DNA of 48,809 bases from positions 1 to 48,809 of IMG/VR virus record IMGVR_UViG_3300047170_000011. The stretch is one strand, 5' to 3'. Position numbers and translations under genes: made by a program. The DNA comes from a virus. Under the pieces are notes generated by a model, which was given only the letters and a program-made list of their open reading frames with translations, was not told the origin of the DNA and made no database searches. Of this stretch, positions 21,662 through 31,400 are shown piece by piece. Position 1 is the stretch's first letter. Every line of letters begins with the position of its first letter.

Positions 21662-22083
21662 TGCACGGACCCCGAAATGAACCCGGTAATGGTCCCGGTG
21701 GTTTTCGTGAAGCACGTTGCCCCCGACGAAAGCACCGCAACGATGCCGGTGTTGAAATACCCCGGCGGTCCCGGATTGTAGTTGATGGAAATGTAACTGC
21801 TCGCCGCCAACGGCACACATCCGGCCGGCGTCACCGCCCCATCCGCCGGCACCGTCGCCGCATTGAACAGCAGCAGGAACCCAGCCGTGGCGGTGAGGTT
21901 GGTCGCGTATACGCCGTAGACGTTGCCGCCGGAGGCTTTCAGGACGTGGCTGGATTCGGCCGATGTGGAGACGGTGGGGGTTATGCCGGCGGCGGCCGAG
22001 ATGTTTCCCGCTACCGAAGTCACCGGCTGCTGTGCCAGCGCCGGCGACGCGATCAACAACAGGGCGAGGATGATGCGTTTCAT
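21658..22083 (-). CDS. Small beta protein with signal peptide
   Basis: A 141-residue protein with signal MKRIILALLLIASPALAQQ and a compact beta domain (LKASGGNVYGVYATNLTATA, then FLLLFNAATVPADGAVTPAG). It resembles small phage proteins in fibre clusters that may form trimeric caps or decorations. The signal ends at ALA-QQ. Coupled by GTGA to the next gene. Confidence 0.65.
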   Translation of the reverse strand: MKRIILALLLIASPALAQQPVTSVAGNISAAAGITPTVSTSAESSHVLKASGGNVYGVYATNLTATAGFLLLFNAATVPADGAVTPAGCVPLAASSYISINYNPGPPGYFNTGIVAVLSSGATCFTKTTGTITGFISGSVQ

Positions 22084-22091
22084 GGGCGTGC

Positions 22092-24317
22092 CTATTGGAT
22101 GCAGTGATAGGTGAACTTCGCGCCGGTCAGTGCGGCGTTGACGACGGTGAGCGTGCCGGTCGCGGGCGTGTAGCTGGTCAGCGCCGATCCGGTGGGGCTA
22201 GTCACCACGCAATCCGGCGCCGTCGCGTACGCGGACTGGAACGTCACCACGAATCCGGTGGCGGCGGTGCCTTCGGTGGCGGTGCCTTTGGCGTCGGTAG
22301 CCTGGGCGTTGAGCGTCGTGGAGCCTGTGCCGCCTGACTGCGCGACGGTCGGCGCTGTGCCCTGCACGCTGATCTGATGGCCGGAAATCTGCACGTTTCC
22401 ATTGCCAAAGATGGTCATGGCCTCGGTCGTGGAGCGAACGCCGCTGTTGTTGACGCCGAAGAACCACAGGCCGCCGGTCGCGTTGAAAGTGATGTCGTTG
22501 TCGCCGTTCAACTCAATCTGGCGTCCGAATGTGAGACCAGAGGCGCTGTAGCCAGTGGTGCCGGATAGCGTCGCCGTAGAGCCGCTGGCGAGGACATTGA
22601 CGCCCGGCGCATCAACCTCGCCCGACGACTTCAACTGGAAATCATACGACCCCGGCGTGACGACGCCGCTGCTGTTGGTGTGGTAGAACTGCGTCCCGTA
22701 TTGGTTGCCGATGAAGTCGACATAGGCATCGGAATTAAGGCTGATGCCGAGTTCCCAGCCGGTCGCGCTGAATGAGGTCAGGCTCGCCATGCTTGCGGCC
22801 GCCCCTCCCCACAAGATTCCTTGCTCCTGGAAGCCGCCATCGTTGCGCCAGCGCGTGGACACCGCGCCTGAGATGATGAACTCCACACCGCCATCGGTAC
22901 CGCTGTAGCCAAGAATGCGGGCATTCTTGCCGCCAGCCGTGTTGTTTCCGGTGAAGTCGATGAACTGGTTCGCGGCCAGCCTGATCGCCGCAGCGTTCAC
23001 GCCCGATGCCAGGGTTGCGGCGGAGAAGTCCAAGAACGCATTGTTCACCGTCGCTGTCGATGCGATCAGCGTGTTGTAGCCAGCAACCCCACCGAATTCG
23101 ATGCCGGTGCCGACCGTGCTAGCGAACGTCGTGCCGGTCAGCCACGTCACCGTTCCATCCGTGACGGTCGAGCCGGCGGTCCCGTTCCAGGTCGGCGGCG
23201 TATTGGCGACAGCGGTTCCGGTTGAGCCAGTGACGACGAGGCCCGAAGCGCCCGCCGTGGTGTTTAGCTGAAAAGCGGTGCCGCTCAGGCCGCTGGTCTG
23301 GACGTAATATTGCGTGTTGATCGTGAACGGTGCCGGCGGCGATCCACTAAGCTGAACCAACTGGCCAGCGATCAGCGTGTTGGTCCCCGCGATGCTGGCC
23401 GAGCCATTGGTAAATGTTGCGGCGATCTGCTGGCCACCGGTGGTGCCGGCGTTCTGCGCGACGAAAACGGTCAGGACGCCCCCCACAGGTATTGCGCTGA
23501 CCAAGGCGCCGGTTGCCACCGCCGAATTGCTGGCGTAGGTTCCGGTCGGATTATTCTTCGATGCCAGCAACATAAAGATGCGGTTGGACGAGTTCGGGCT
23601 ATACAGGCTGGCTGCCACGTCGGGTCCGTTCGCCAGGATGTCCCACTCGCTCCCGTACGTGTTGCCCAGTGGCGCAATGCCAGAATTATCCTGCGTCTGG
23701 TGTGCCAACCCCCAGGTCCAGATGCTGCCGGTCTTGACTACGTTGCTGTCGAAAGCAATGTCGGCATATTGATAGCCGCCCTGGCTGTTGCTGATGAGGT
23801 TCGCGTACACAGCCGCCGAGGAACCGCGCGAGGCAGCCGTAGATGTCGCCTGACCCATGAAAGCCGACGCCACGCCATTGGTGCCGAAGGTCGGGTCGTT
23901 GTTGGTCAGGTAGGACCGGACGCCGGCGTAAGGATAGCCCCCGGATGTTAGCTCGCGCTGGAAATTGAATGTGTTGCCGAGCGCATCAAACGTCACGATA
24001 TTGTTCGTCGAAGGGGGCGCGGTCGAACCGGTCGAAGTGGACGACAGCAAGCCAAGAAACTGCGTCGTCCCTACGATTGGTATGTAGTTGTTGTCGACAT
24101 ACTGTTTCGTCGCCGCCTGGAGAGCGGACGTTGGGTTGGCGGCTAGTGTGAGTGCGCCGGTCATCGTGCCGCCGGTGATCGGCAAACCGCCCAAGTTGGC
24201 AAGGGCTGTCGATGCGTTTGGCACGTCGGCAAGGTTGCTGGGCGCCTGCAATGCTTGGCCGAAAGCTGGACCACACAAGCCGAAAAACGCCGCAAGGGTG
24301 AGGGCGTCGCGGCGCAT
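22092..24317 (-). CDS. Large tail fibre with signal peptide
   Basis: A 741-residue protein from ATG 24317 (TGATG overlap). Signal MRRDALTLAAFFGLCGPAFG, then the typical fibre start SNLADVPNASTALANLGGLP and ITGGTMTGALTLAANPTSAL. The middle is beta-rich with a repeated fibre module, and the end (from about residue 640) is a trimeric tail-fibre type domain (FVVTFQSAYATAPDCVVTSP). The fibre call is firm; the signal peptide on it is striking. A further upstream in-frame start would not restore a normal cytoplasmic N-terminus. Confidence 0.8.
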   Translation of the reverse strand: MRRDALTLAAFFGLCGPAFGQALQAPSNLADVPNASTALANLGGLPITGGTMTGALTLAANPTSALQAATKQYVDNNYIPIVGTTQFLGLLSSTSTGSTAPPSTNNIVTFDALGNTFNFQRELTSGGYPYAGVRSYLTNNDPTFGTNGVASAFMGQATSTAASRGSSAAVYANLISNSQGGYQYADIAFDSNVVKTGSIWTWGLAHQTQDNSGIAPLGNTYGSEWDILANGPDVAASLYSPNSSNRIFMLLASKNNPTGTYASNSAVATGALVSAIPVGGVLTVFVAQNAGTTGGQQIAATFTNGSASIAGTNTLIAGQLVQLSGSPPAPFTINTQYYVQTSGLSGTAFQLNTTAGASGLVVTGSTGTAVANTPPTWNGTAGSTVTDGTVTWLTGTTFASTVGTGIEFGGVAGYNTLIASTATVNNAFLDFSAATLASGVNAAAIRLAANQFIDFTGNNTAGGKNARILGYSGTDGGVEFIISGAVSTRWRNDGGFQEQGILWGGAAASMASLTSFSATGWELGISLNSDAYVDFIGNQYGTQFYHTNSSGVVTPGSYDFQLKSSGEVDAPGVNVLASGSTATLSGTTGYSASGLTFGRQIELNGDNDITFNATGGLWFFGVNNSGVRSTTEAMTIFGNGNVQISGHQISVQGTAPTVAQSGGTGSTTLNAQATDAKGTATEGTAATGFVVTFQSAYATAPDCVVTSPTGSALTSYTPATGTLTVVNAALTGAKFTYHCIQ

Positions 24318-24844
24318 CAGTTGATTCTCACGATGCCGGTGGCGTCCACGCCGCAGTTTGCGGTCGCTCCGTTCGCCAGTGGGATTCCGGCGTTCGTCGC
24401 GTTGGCTTCGATCTTGTCGCCAGGGTAGGGATAGAGCGTGATTCCTGCGCCGGTAGCATTCCGAACCGAGATGACGTTGTTGGCGAAGGTTGAGGCTGGG
24501 GGCAGTTTCACGCCACCGGTTCCGGTCAGGACGTAGTTTCTGGCGAGCGTGAGTTGAGTCGCCGTTGCTTGGTTCGTGCCGGCTGCGGCGACATTGGCGG
24601 CGGCGAGCGTGGTCCCGCTGACCGTCCCCGGCATCCAAGTCGTCCCGTTCCATTGCAGCACCTGGCCGGTCGTCGCGCCGTCCTGCGGCAGATCGCTGAT
24701 CTGAAACAGGGCTATCAGCATCGCGAAGGTGTAAAGCAGCCCGTTCGCGTCGGCTGAAACCATCAGCGACGTACGCGTGGGCGTCCCATCCGGCAGGAAG
24801 CCGAGCGGTATCGTCCCATTGCCAGCGTACGGCGATCCGGACAT
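24317..24844 (-). CDS. Tail fibre or tail-attachment protein
   Basis: A 175-residue protein from ATG 24844: GNGTIPLGFLPDGTPTRTSL, then QDGATTGQVLQWNGTTWMPG (the common phage fibre GQVLxWNGTxW repeat) and a beta tail (ITLYPYPGDKIEANATNAGI). No signal peptide. The start lies one base after a stem-loop and has no Shine-Dalgarno sequence. Confidence 0.75.
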   Translation of the reverse strand: MSGSPYAGNGTIPLGFLPDGTPTRTSLMVSADANGLLYTFAMLIALFQISDLPQDGATTGQVLQWNGTTWMPGTVSGTTLAAANVAAAGTNQATATQLTLARNYVLTGTGGVKLPPASTFANNVISVRNATGAGITLYPYPGDKIEANATNAGIPLANGATANCGVDATGIVRIN

Positions 24845-24845
24845 G

Positions 24846-24879
24846 GAGGCTCGCTGCGATGCGAGTCCTCGGGAGCCTC
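24846..24879 (-). promoter_or_regulatory. Stem-loop directly before a start codon
   Basis: GAGGCTC (24846-24852) and GAGCCTC (24873-24879) pair perfectly; inside, CTCGC/GCGAG (24850-24854, 24861-24865) can form an alternative short hairpin. On the minus strand the stem ends one base before ATG 24844. No ribosome-binding sequence is present, so folding probably controls translation. The rest of the 110-base gap (24845-24954) holds no gene. Confidence 0.5.
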
Positions 24880-24954
24880 GGACTGAAGGATAGGGAGCGG
24901 CGGAGCGCCGTGGGGGTGTTTTAGGCTATTTGGGGGCCTGGGGGCAATCGGAAC

Positions 24955-27900
24955 CTAGCGCGTGGTGCCGATGGCCCCAGCAACGGCCGCTTGCCCTATC
25001 CTGCGCTGCAACCGGCCCATGGCGCTTTCCAGGTTCTCGGGGGTCGCGTGAGCCAGCAGCGCTCGCATCTCGGCCGGGTCTTCCATGGCGCCCTGCACGA
25101 GGTCCAGCACCTTTTCCTGGCGCGCCGAGCGCATCGAACTGACGAGCTTTTCGAGCTTGTCCTCACCCAACAGGCCGCCGATCGCGCCTTCCATGCCGCC
25201 GAAATGCGCGCCGGCCAACGTCGTGCCGAGCTTGACGCCACCCTTGAGCAGATAGCTCATCACGGTCTGGCCGCTGTTTCCAAACCGCGACTGCTGCGTC
25301 ACGTCCCGCGCTGTGCCAGGCCCAATGGGCGCCTTCGAGCCACTGATTGACCGATCCGCCACCATGAGATCGTCCGCAACCCGCGTGAGATGGTCCAGTG
25401 CGTTGCGTCCGAGAATGACCTGAAGTGCCGGCTTGTTGTTCTCGATCAGGTCTCGCATCGTCTGGTTTTTCAGCCACTTGGTATCTGTCTGGCCGGCCTC
25501 CTTGCCGGACTGGCCCTTGGACATGAGCCAATCGACGGTTGCGCGGCGGATACCGGCCTCTCCGTCAGGGTCGCCCTTTGCCAGCGCCATGAGGTCACGC
25601 GCGTTCTTCACGGGATCGTTGTTCAAGCCCGGCCTGAGCGCGGCCCCGATGCCGACCGCAGGATCGCCATCTGGCGTGTGCAGGAAGAACCTGGCGACGC
25701 CCTTCTGGTATTCCTGGATGCGCTGATTTTTCTCCGCCAGCGCGTCTTCGACCACCTTCTGTGCGCCGGCTGCGTTTTTCATACGCGCGGCGAGATCCGG
25801 CATCCGGCCGAGCGCCGCTTCGTAGGTCTTGGCGAACCGGCTGTAGGAGGCAGGATTGACCACGCTATCCTGCGCGACAGCACGTATCATCTTGCCGACG
25901 ATGTGGTCTTCCATCGCCTTCGTGGCCTCTGGCGTTCCGCCGGTCTCGTGCATGTAGGCGTCAATCCCGTCCGCGCCCTTGGCGCCAGGGCGGAGATACT
26001 TGTCCATGACCGTGGCATCGCTGTCGCCCATGGCGCCCAGAAACTGCTTTTCCAGGGCGCCCCGGTCCTGGGCGATCTTGTCCACCGACTGTTGTGCGTC
26101 CGCCATGCGCCCAAAACTCTGGCGCAAGTCGGGGTAGACCGACAGCACGCCCCGGTGCTTGTCCATCCACCGCTGGTGTGCGCCGATGTTTACCCGCCCG
26201 GTGGTTGGATCAACGGCGGCGGATTTCAGGTCATAGGCCAGGAAGTCCTTCAGCGTGTCCACCGCCTCGGGCCGGCCGCCGACGAACTTCTCGAAGTTGC
26301 GCACCTCCGTCGTGTCGGGGCCGGTGCGGGCGATCAGTCCGGGGATTTTGGCCGAGGGCGTGGCATCGGGGCGCCCATAGTCTCCGCGCTCCAAAACCTT
26401 GCCGATGGCTGTGTCGTCCTTCATCCCGTAGTAGTTTCGGGTAAAGGCGCGGGCGGCGGCATAGCGCTCGGACGGGGAGCCTTGGGGGTTTACTTCCCCT
26501 TCTGCCGGCGCCACTTCCGGACTGCTGCTGCTTGGCGTTGCAGCAGTTCGTCGTCCCGTCTGTGCTTGGCTTGCTGTTCTAGGTAAGCCATCCACATCAC
26601 CTGCTCGCGCGGGGTTAGTGGCTGTAGCTCCCTGTCCAGAATCGCCCAATCCGGTATTCGGTCGTTGGCTGCTACCGGTAGCGCGCCATTGATCCCGACT
26701 TGCGGCCAGCGCTGTTCCAAATGCGTCCTCGGGTGAAAGCTGACCGGCTCGAACAGCCGCCTGATCGGCCGCGTCAATCGCGTTCGTGCCGCCCTCAATA
26801 GCCGAATCTATGCCGCTGCGCACCACCTTTAGCCGCGCGCCTGCCCGACTATCGCCGCCGCGATAGGCGGTATTCATCGCGTCCCCCACGTTGGTGCGCA
26901 TCGCCATCAGGTCGAGCGGGTCAACCGGGCCGGTCCAGCCGCCGATGGTGTCGTGAATGGCCGCCTCGGCCGGGGTCAGCTTGTCACCGCCCGCCGGCCG
27001 GATCATGCCCTGCGCCTCGGCCACGGCCTGGCGCACCGGCGTCGGGTCCATCTGCACGTCGCCGTTATCTCGGGCGCGCGCCCAGATCGCCGCATGTTCC
27101 TTCGCCAGCGAGTCATCGGCTTCTTGCACGTAGCCGCGAAGCTGTGCCCCGTATTGCTCGTGGAGCGTGTCGTAATCGCCAGACAGGGGGCGGTTGCCAC
27201 CAGCCGCCTGGATGGCCTGCTGGGCCTGCTGGGCACCCGCCTGCTGGGCCTGGTCGATCTCGGACATTGGCCCGGCGTAATTCTGGGCGATCTGGCCTCC
27301 CGCGGTGGCGCCGATGTCTTCCTGCGCGGGCGGCGTCCCCAGGCTATCCCGCAACCGCGTCGCCGCGGTGTTGGCCTGGTCGATCACCGCTTGGTGCGCT
27401 GCGTCGAGATCGTTCAACCGGGCGACGACGATCTGCCCGGGCGTCATCTGCGCCTCGGGAACCGCGCTGTTCACGAATTCCACCCGCGCCGCGTTGTTGG
27501 TCGCGCGCCGCTGATCGAACGGCACCTGATTGCGGGTTTGTGCCCAGTTCTGGGTTTGCAACAGGCCGGGGTCGTTCAGGGCCTCGGCCGCCGTGGGTTC
27601 CGAGCCGGGGACGAGAGGTTCGGCCGCTGTGCCGGCCCATGATTTCAGCGCCGCCGGATCGGTTGCGGCGCCCAGCACCGTATCGGCCGCGCTGCGCTGC
27701 ACCGAGCGGTCGGCCAGCGCCTTCTGGAAGGCCGCCTCGCCAGCGCCGGGAACCAGACCGCCGACGAGGGAGCCGATGAAGCCGCCCAAGGGCTTGTAGC
27801 CGTCTGGGGCCACCGTCTCGCCCACATATTGCCCCGCACCGGCACCGGCGCCGATCGCCGCATTCTTGGCCGCCGTTGTGGCTGTGGCGCCCAGCGTGGC

Positions 27901-28413
27901 CGGCGCATCTGGCGAGCCGCGCAGGCTTTCAAGGGCGCCGGTCGCGACGGGACCGAGCGCTTGGCCTGCTTTGGTGGCGAGAAGGGCCTCGGAACCTATA
28001 CCGGGAGCCACCATGGAGCCGACGCCTTGGCCGACCGATCGAGCCACACCCTCGGGTCCACTCTGAACGGGCACGTTCTGCGGATTGGCACCGACAACGC
28101 CCATGGCGCGCTCAATGCTGGCTGATCCTCCGACTGGGTTTTCAATCGGCTGGTAGGCGGCTCCCGTCATCGCGTGAACGCCGCGTCCCACCAGGTTTGC
28201 GGCCCCTGTCATCAGATCTACAGGGGCGCCGAACACGCCGGCCATTCCCTCGTTCAATCCGGCGCCGAGGTTCGCGACCACGCCAGTTGGGCCGGATGAC
28301 GCCGAGGGCGCCGGTTTGGCTTCAGACTCCAGCGCAGCAAAGTCAATCGTCGGCGCCTCGGCCTTTGTGGGCGACGCGTTCTCTAGGGCCTCGAAGTTGA
28401 TTGCGTCCGTCAC
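24955..28413 (-). CDS. Giant internal virion / ejection-type protein
   Basis: A 1152-residue alanine/glycine-rich protein. The N-terminus repeats a short motif (INFEALENAS, IDFAALESEA), then come hydrophobic glycine-rich helices (to about 250) and long amphipathic helices with many Q, A and E. This matches the size, place and composition of podoviral internal core or ejection proteins, which leave the capsid with DNA and line a channel through the envelope. Between about residues 550 and 640 the sequence turns low-complexity and a different frame is better coded. Overlaps the lysozyme-bearing partner by ATGA. Confidence 0.7.
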   Translation of the reverse strand: MTDAINFEALENASPTKAEAPTIDFAALESEAKPAPSASSGPTGVVANLGAGLNEGMAGVFGAPVDLMTGAANLVGRGVHAMTGAAYQPIENPVGGSASIERAMGVVGANPQNVPVQSGPEGVARSVGQGVGSMVAPGIGSEALLATKAGQALGPVATGALESLRGSPDAPATLGATATTAAKNAAIGAGAGAGQYVGETVAPDGYKPLGGFIGSLVGGLVPGAGEAAFQKALADRSVQRSAADTVLGAATDPAALKSWAGTAAEPLVPGSEPTAAEALNDPGLLQTQNWAQTRNQVPFDQRRATNNAARVEFVNSAVPEAQMTPGQIVVARLNDLDAAHQAVIDQANTAATRLRDSLGTPPAQEDIGATAGGQIAQNYAGPMSEIDQAQQAGAQQAQQAIQAAGGNRPLSGDYDTLHEQYGAQLRGYVQEADDSLAKEHAAIWARARDNGDVQMDPTPVRQAVAEAQGMIRPAGGDKLTPAEAAIHDTIGGWTGPVDPLDLMAMRTNVGDAMNTAYRGGDSRAGARLKVVRSGIDSAIEGGTNAIDAADQAAVRAGQLSPEDAFGTALAASRDQWRATGSSQRPNTGLGDSGQGATATNPARAGDVDGLPRTASQAQTGRRTAATPSSSSPEVAPAEGEVNPQGSPSERYAAARAFTRNYYGMKDDTAIGKVLERGDYGRPDATPSAKIPGLIARTGPDTTEVRNFEKFVGGRPEAVDTLKDFLAYDLKSAAVDPTTGRVNIGAHQRWMDKHRGVLSVYPDLRQSFGRMADAQQSVDKIAQDRGALEKQFLGAMGDSDATVMDKYLRPGAKGADGIDAYMHETGGTPEATKAMEDHIVGKMIRAVAQDSVVNPASYSRFAKTYEAALGRMPDLAARMKNAAGAQKVVEDALAEKNQRIQEYQKGVARFFLHTPDGDPAVGIGAALRPGLNNDPVKNARDLMALAKGDPDGEAGIRRATVDWLMSKGQSGKEAGQTDTKWLKNQTMRDLIENNKPALQVILGRNALDHLTRVADDLMVADRSISGSKAPIGPGTARDVTQQSRFGNSGQTVMSYLLKGGVKLGTTLAGAHFGGMEGAIGGLLGEDKLEKLVSSMRSARQEKVLDLVQGAMEDPAEMRALLAHATPENLESAMGRLQRRIGQAAVAGAIGTTR
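26490..26798 (-). CDS. Nested frame inside the ejection protein gene
   Basis: A 102-residue frame within the giant gene on the same strand. It reads NDRIPDWAILDRELQPLTPR, then MWMAYLEQQAKHRRDDELLQ and RQAAAVRKWRRQKGK, clearly protein-like, while the host frame there is Ser/Thr/Pro-rich. By hand count the host frame's third-position GC falls from about 85% (26401-26460) to 35-45% (26521-26760), while this frame reaches 75-90% in 26581-26760. It may be an overprinted gene or a segment once read in this frame. The start is uncertain. Confidence 0.4.
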   Translation of the reverse strand: MRAARTRLTRPIRRLFEPVSFHPRTHLEQRWPQVGINGALPVAANDRIPDWAILDRELQPLTPREQVMWMAYLEQQAKHRRDDELLQRQAAAVRKWRRQKGK

Positions 28414-31400
28414 TGGCCCAGCAGCGTGCCGGCGGTCCCGTCGCCGTACCGCTTATCGAACGCCGCCCGATTGGCGGGCGTCGGCGCGGCCTTGAGCGCC
28501 GCCACGGATTGCGGATAGGCCTCGGCCGTCGCGGACGCCATCGCCCCGGTGATGTACTTGCTCGGCGGGTTCACCGCATCGAACGCCTTACCGGCCTGTT
28601 CCGGGTCGGCGCCGCGCTGCGCCTGCTCGTAGACATACTGCGACCGGTCGATCTGATGTGTGTTGAGCTGCATCAGCATGTGGTTGACCACGATGTTGCC
28701 GAACGGCGTGTTGCCCATGTTCGGCACCGCTTTGTTCGACTGAAGCACCTCTCCCAGCGCTACGCGGCTGCTGACCGAGCGCGCCAGGGTGAACGCCGCC
28801 AGCGTACTATCTTTGGACAACACCTCGTTGTTGGCAATGTCGGTCGGGCTGAATAGCGGTTTGGCACCCACCGCGGCGAGCGCGCCATTGACACCCTTCG
28901 CCAGATCCTGCCGGAACTCGGCGCCGGCCCCCGACTGATACCAGCCCGGAGAGTTGGCGTTGTGCAGCACCGCGTCATGCAGCCCGACCAAGAGGGCTTG
29001 GCTGCTGTTCAGTTCGGTCAGCTTCTGCGGGATTTCCGCGATCTCCTTTTTCTGAGCGTCGAGTGCGGCGAGCGGCAGCGGGTTCTGCACGGAAACCATC
29101 GAGCCGTCCGGTTGGCGCTGCAAGGTCGGCGCCGAGGCAGCGCCCGCCTGCGAAGGCGGCAAGTCGGGCGGCGGCCGCGTGACTTGGATCATGCTGCCAG
29201 TGGGGACGGGCGACGGCGTGAAACTGCTGTTGCCCTGCGCACTAGCATCGGTCTGGATGTTGCCGGCCTGCGCGTATTGCGTGCCTTGCTGCCCCGGCAT
29301 CGGAAGCGGTGCGGTGCCGAATCGTTGGGCGACGTTGCGCACGACCATGCCGGCGGTCTGACCGGACAGGCCGTTGTTGCGAGCAGCATCCGCGCCGATG
29401 ATGTTTTCGATTGGCGTCGTGGCGGGAGCCGTCGCCACTTTCACCGCGCCGTCTGGGCCGAACCAATGAGCGAGCTTGAGCGACGCGGTATTGACCGGCA
29501 GCCCGGCTTGCTGAAGAACCGGCGCATTCTGCTGCGCGTATATTTTCGTCATGGTCTGAGACACGTCGGGATCGGCGCGCAACGAAAGCACCTGATCGTC
29601 CGGCATGGACTGCGTTCCGGGGATGGCTTTGTGCATCACCGACAGCCATGTGTCGTTGGTGAACTGGCCGTTGCCCGTAGCGGACGAATTGGGATTGCGC
29701 GCTGAGGGGTTGCCTGTGGGATTTTCGGACCCGTTGATGACCGAGGCTGCGGTGTCCCATGCGTCTGGCGCGGCCGAGGATTGGGTTGAACCGCCAGCAC
29801 CCCCGCTGCCCAAGACGCCCTTCACGACACCCTGCAACTCGGGCGGCAGCGTGTTGAAGCCGCTGGTGACATTCTCGCCCGGCTTGACCACAACGGGGCG
29901 CCCGGCGTTGCGCGCCAGCGATGTGGCTACCTCGTAGGGCGCCTTTGCCTGGGCGATCAGTCCCGCCTGCCGCGCCGCCGTCTCGCCCGCGCCGCTGATC
30001 GGCATGACACCGCCGCCTGCCGTGGGCAAAAAACCCTCTTTCATCATCGTGGTCAGGCTTTCCATAAGAGCCTTCCCGCTCTCGGCATAGCCAGGCACGC
30101 CAGACGCAATGAGGGTCTGTGCGCGATTCCACGCATCCCCGATGTTGAACAGCGGCGCGCCCGATTGCGATACGACGGTCTGTCCGCTCCCGCCTTGTCC
30201 ACCACCGCCGCCAATGCCGCCGCCCGGCATCGTGCGGGCCGCGCCGGGGGTGCCCCCGGTAATGCCCAACTGGCCCCTGATCTGGCGCACCGCGTCAAGG
30301 TTTTCCTGCGCGGCCTCCGACGACGTAAGCGCCTGCCGCTCCTGCGGGATTTCCTCCAGCGCCTGGATGCCCTGTTCGGCACCGCGCCCGATGTTCACAC
30401 CAGCCTGCGGCGACGTGCCGGCCGCCATGCCGAACCCGGCGCGTGCCAGTGCCAGCCAAGGGGATGTGATCAGCTTGTTGGTGGTGGATTCGCCGCTGTC
30501 GGCGCCGACTGGCGCGTTGTAGCTGACCGGCTGGGCCACGATGCCCTGTTGCGGACTGTCCACCGTGCGCATTGAGGGCGACATCCGCCGCGCGTCGACG
30601 CCGGTCCCGACATCGGTGTTGCCGCCGGTCAGGAAGATGCCGGCCGAGGTCGGGGCGACGCGCGACGATGAGCCGCCTGTTGGCGCGGCTACGATGCCGG
30701 GCTGCGGTGGGGAGCTGGTCGCGGCCGTGGCGTCGGCAGGGTCGCTGTAGCCCTCGCCGTTCGGGGAGGTCGGCGACTGCGGGGGCGCCACTACGTCAAT
30801 CGTGGCGCCGGGTGCGTCCGGCCCATCGCCGTGCGGGACCAAGCCGGCGACCGGCGATGGCGCCTGCGACGGCCGCGCGGAACCATTCCACCAGTTTGCC
30901 AGCGCAGCGCCCACAGGAAGGTCGGTCATTGCCTGCGACAAATCGGGGCCGTCTGGCGCCCCACCATCCGCAAACCCCACGATCCCGCCGCCGCGAGCCT
31001 GGCCGCCGCTGCCAGGATCGCGACCTGGGTCCGGATCGAACATGAACGTCGGCACCTGATAGGACTGACCGTTCGCGCCCGTCGCGGTGAAGCTCGCCTG
31101 CCCGGCCGCGCGCGCCTGGGCCGCCAGCGGCACGTTGGTTGCGGTGTCGCCAATGCCCTGAGACTGGAAGTTGCCGATAGACCCGATCTCGGGCGCGGCA
31201 GCAGCCCCCGTGCCCGACGATGCGGCAGCGAGAGCCGGTGGTGTGTAGGTCTGCGGCATGGCGTGCGATGCGCCGGCGGCCGCGTTGGCGAGATAGGAAC
31301 TGACCGACGTGGGTGATGACTGTGCCACGATGCCGTTGCCGGTGCCCAACTGCGGGATCGACACACCGTTGCCACCCAGGATGCCGGCGCTGTTCGTCGG

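Noticed and set aside
25390-26586. Plus-strand frame of 398 residues
   Set aside because: Antisense shadow of the ejection protein caused by high third-position GC; composition is Arg/His/Gly-rich without motifs.
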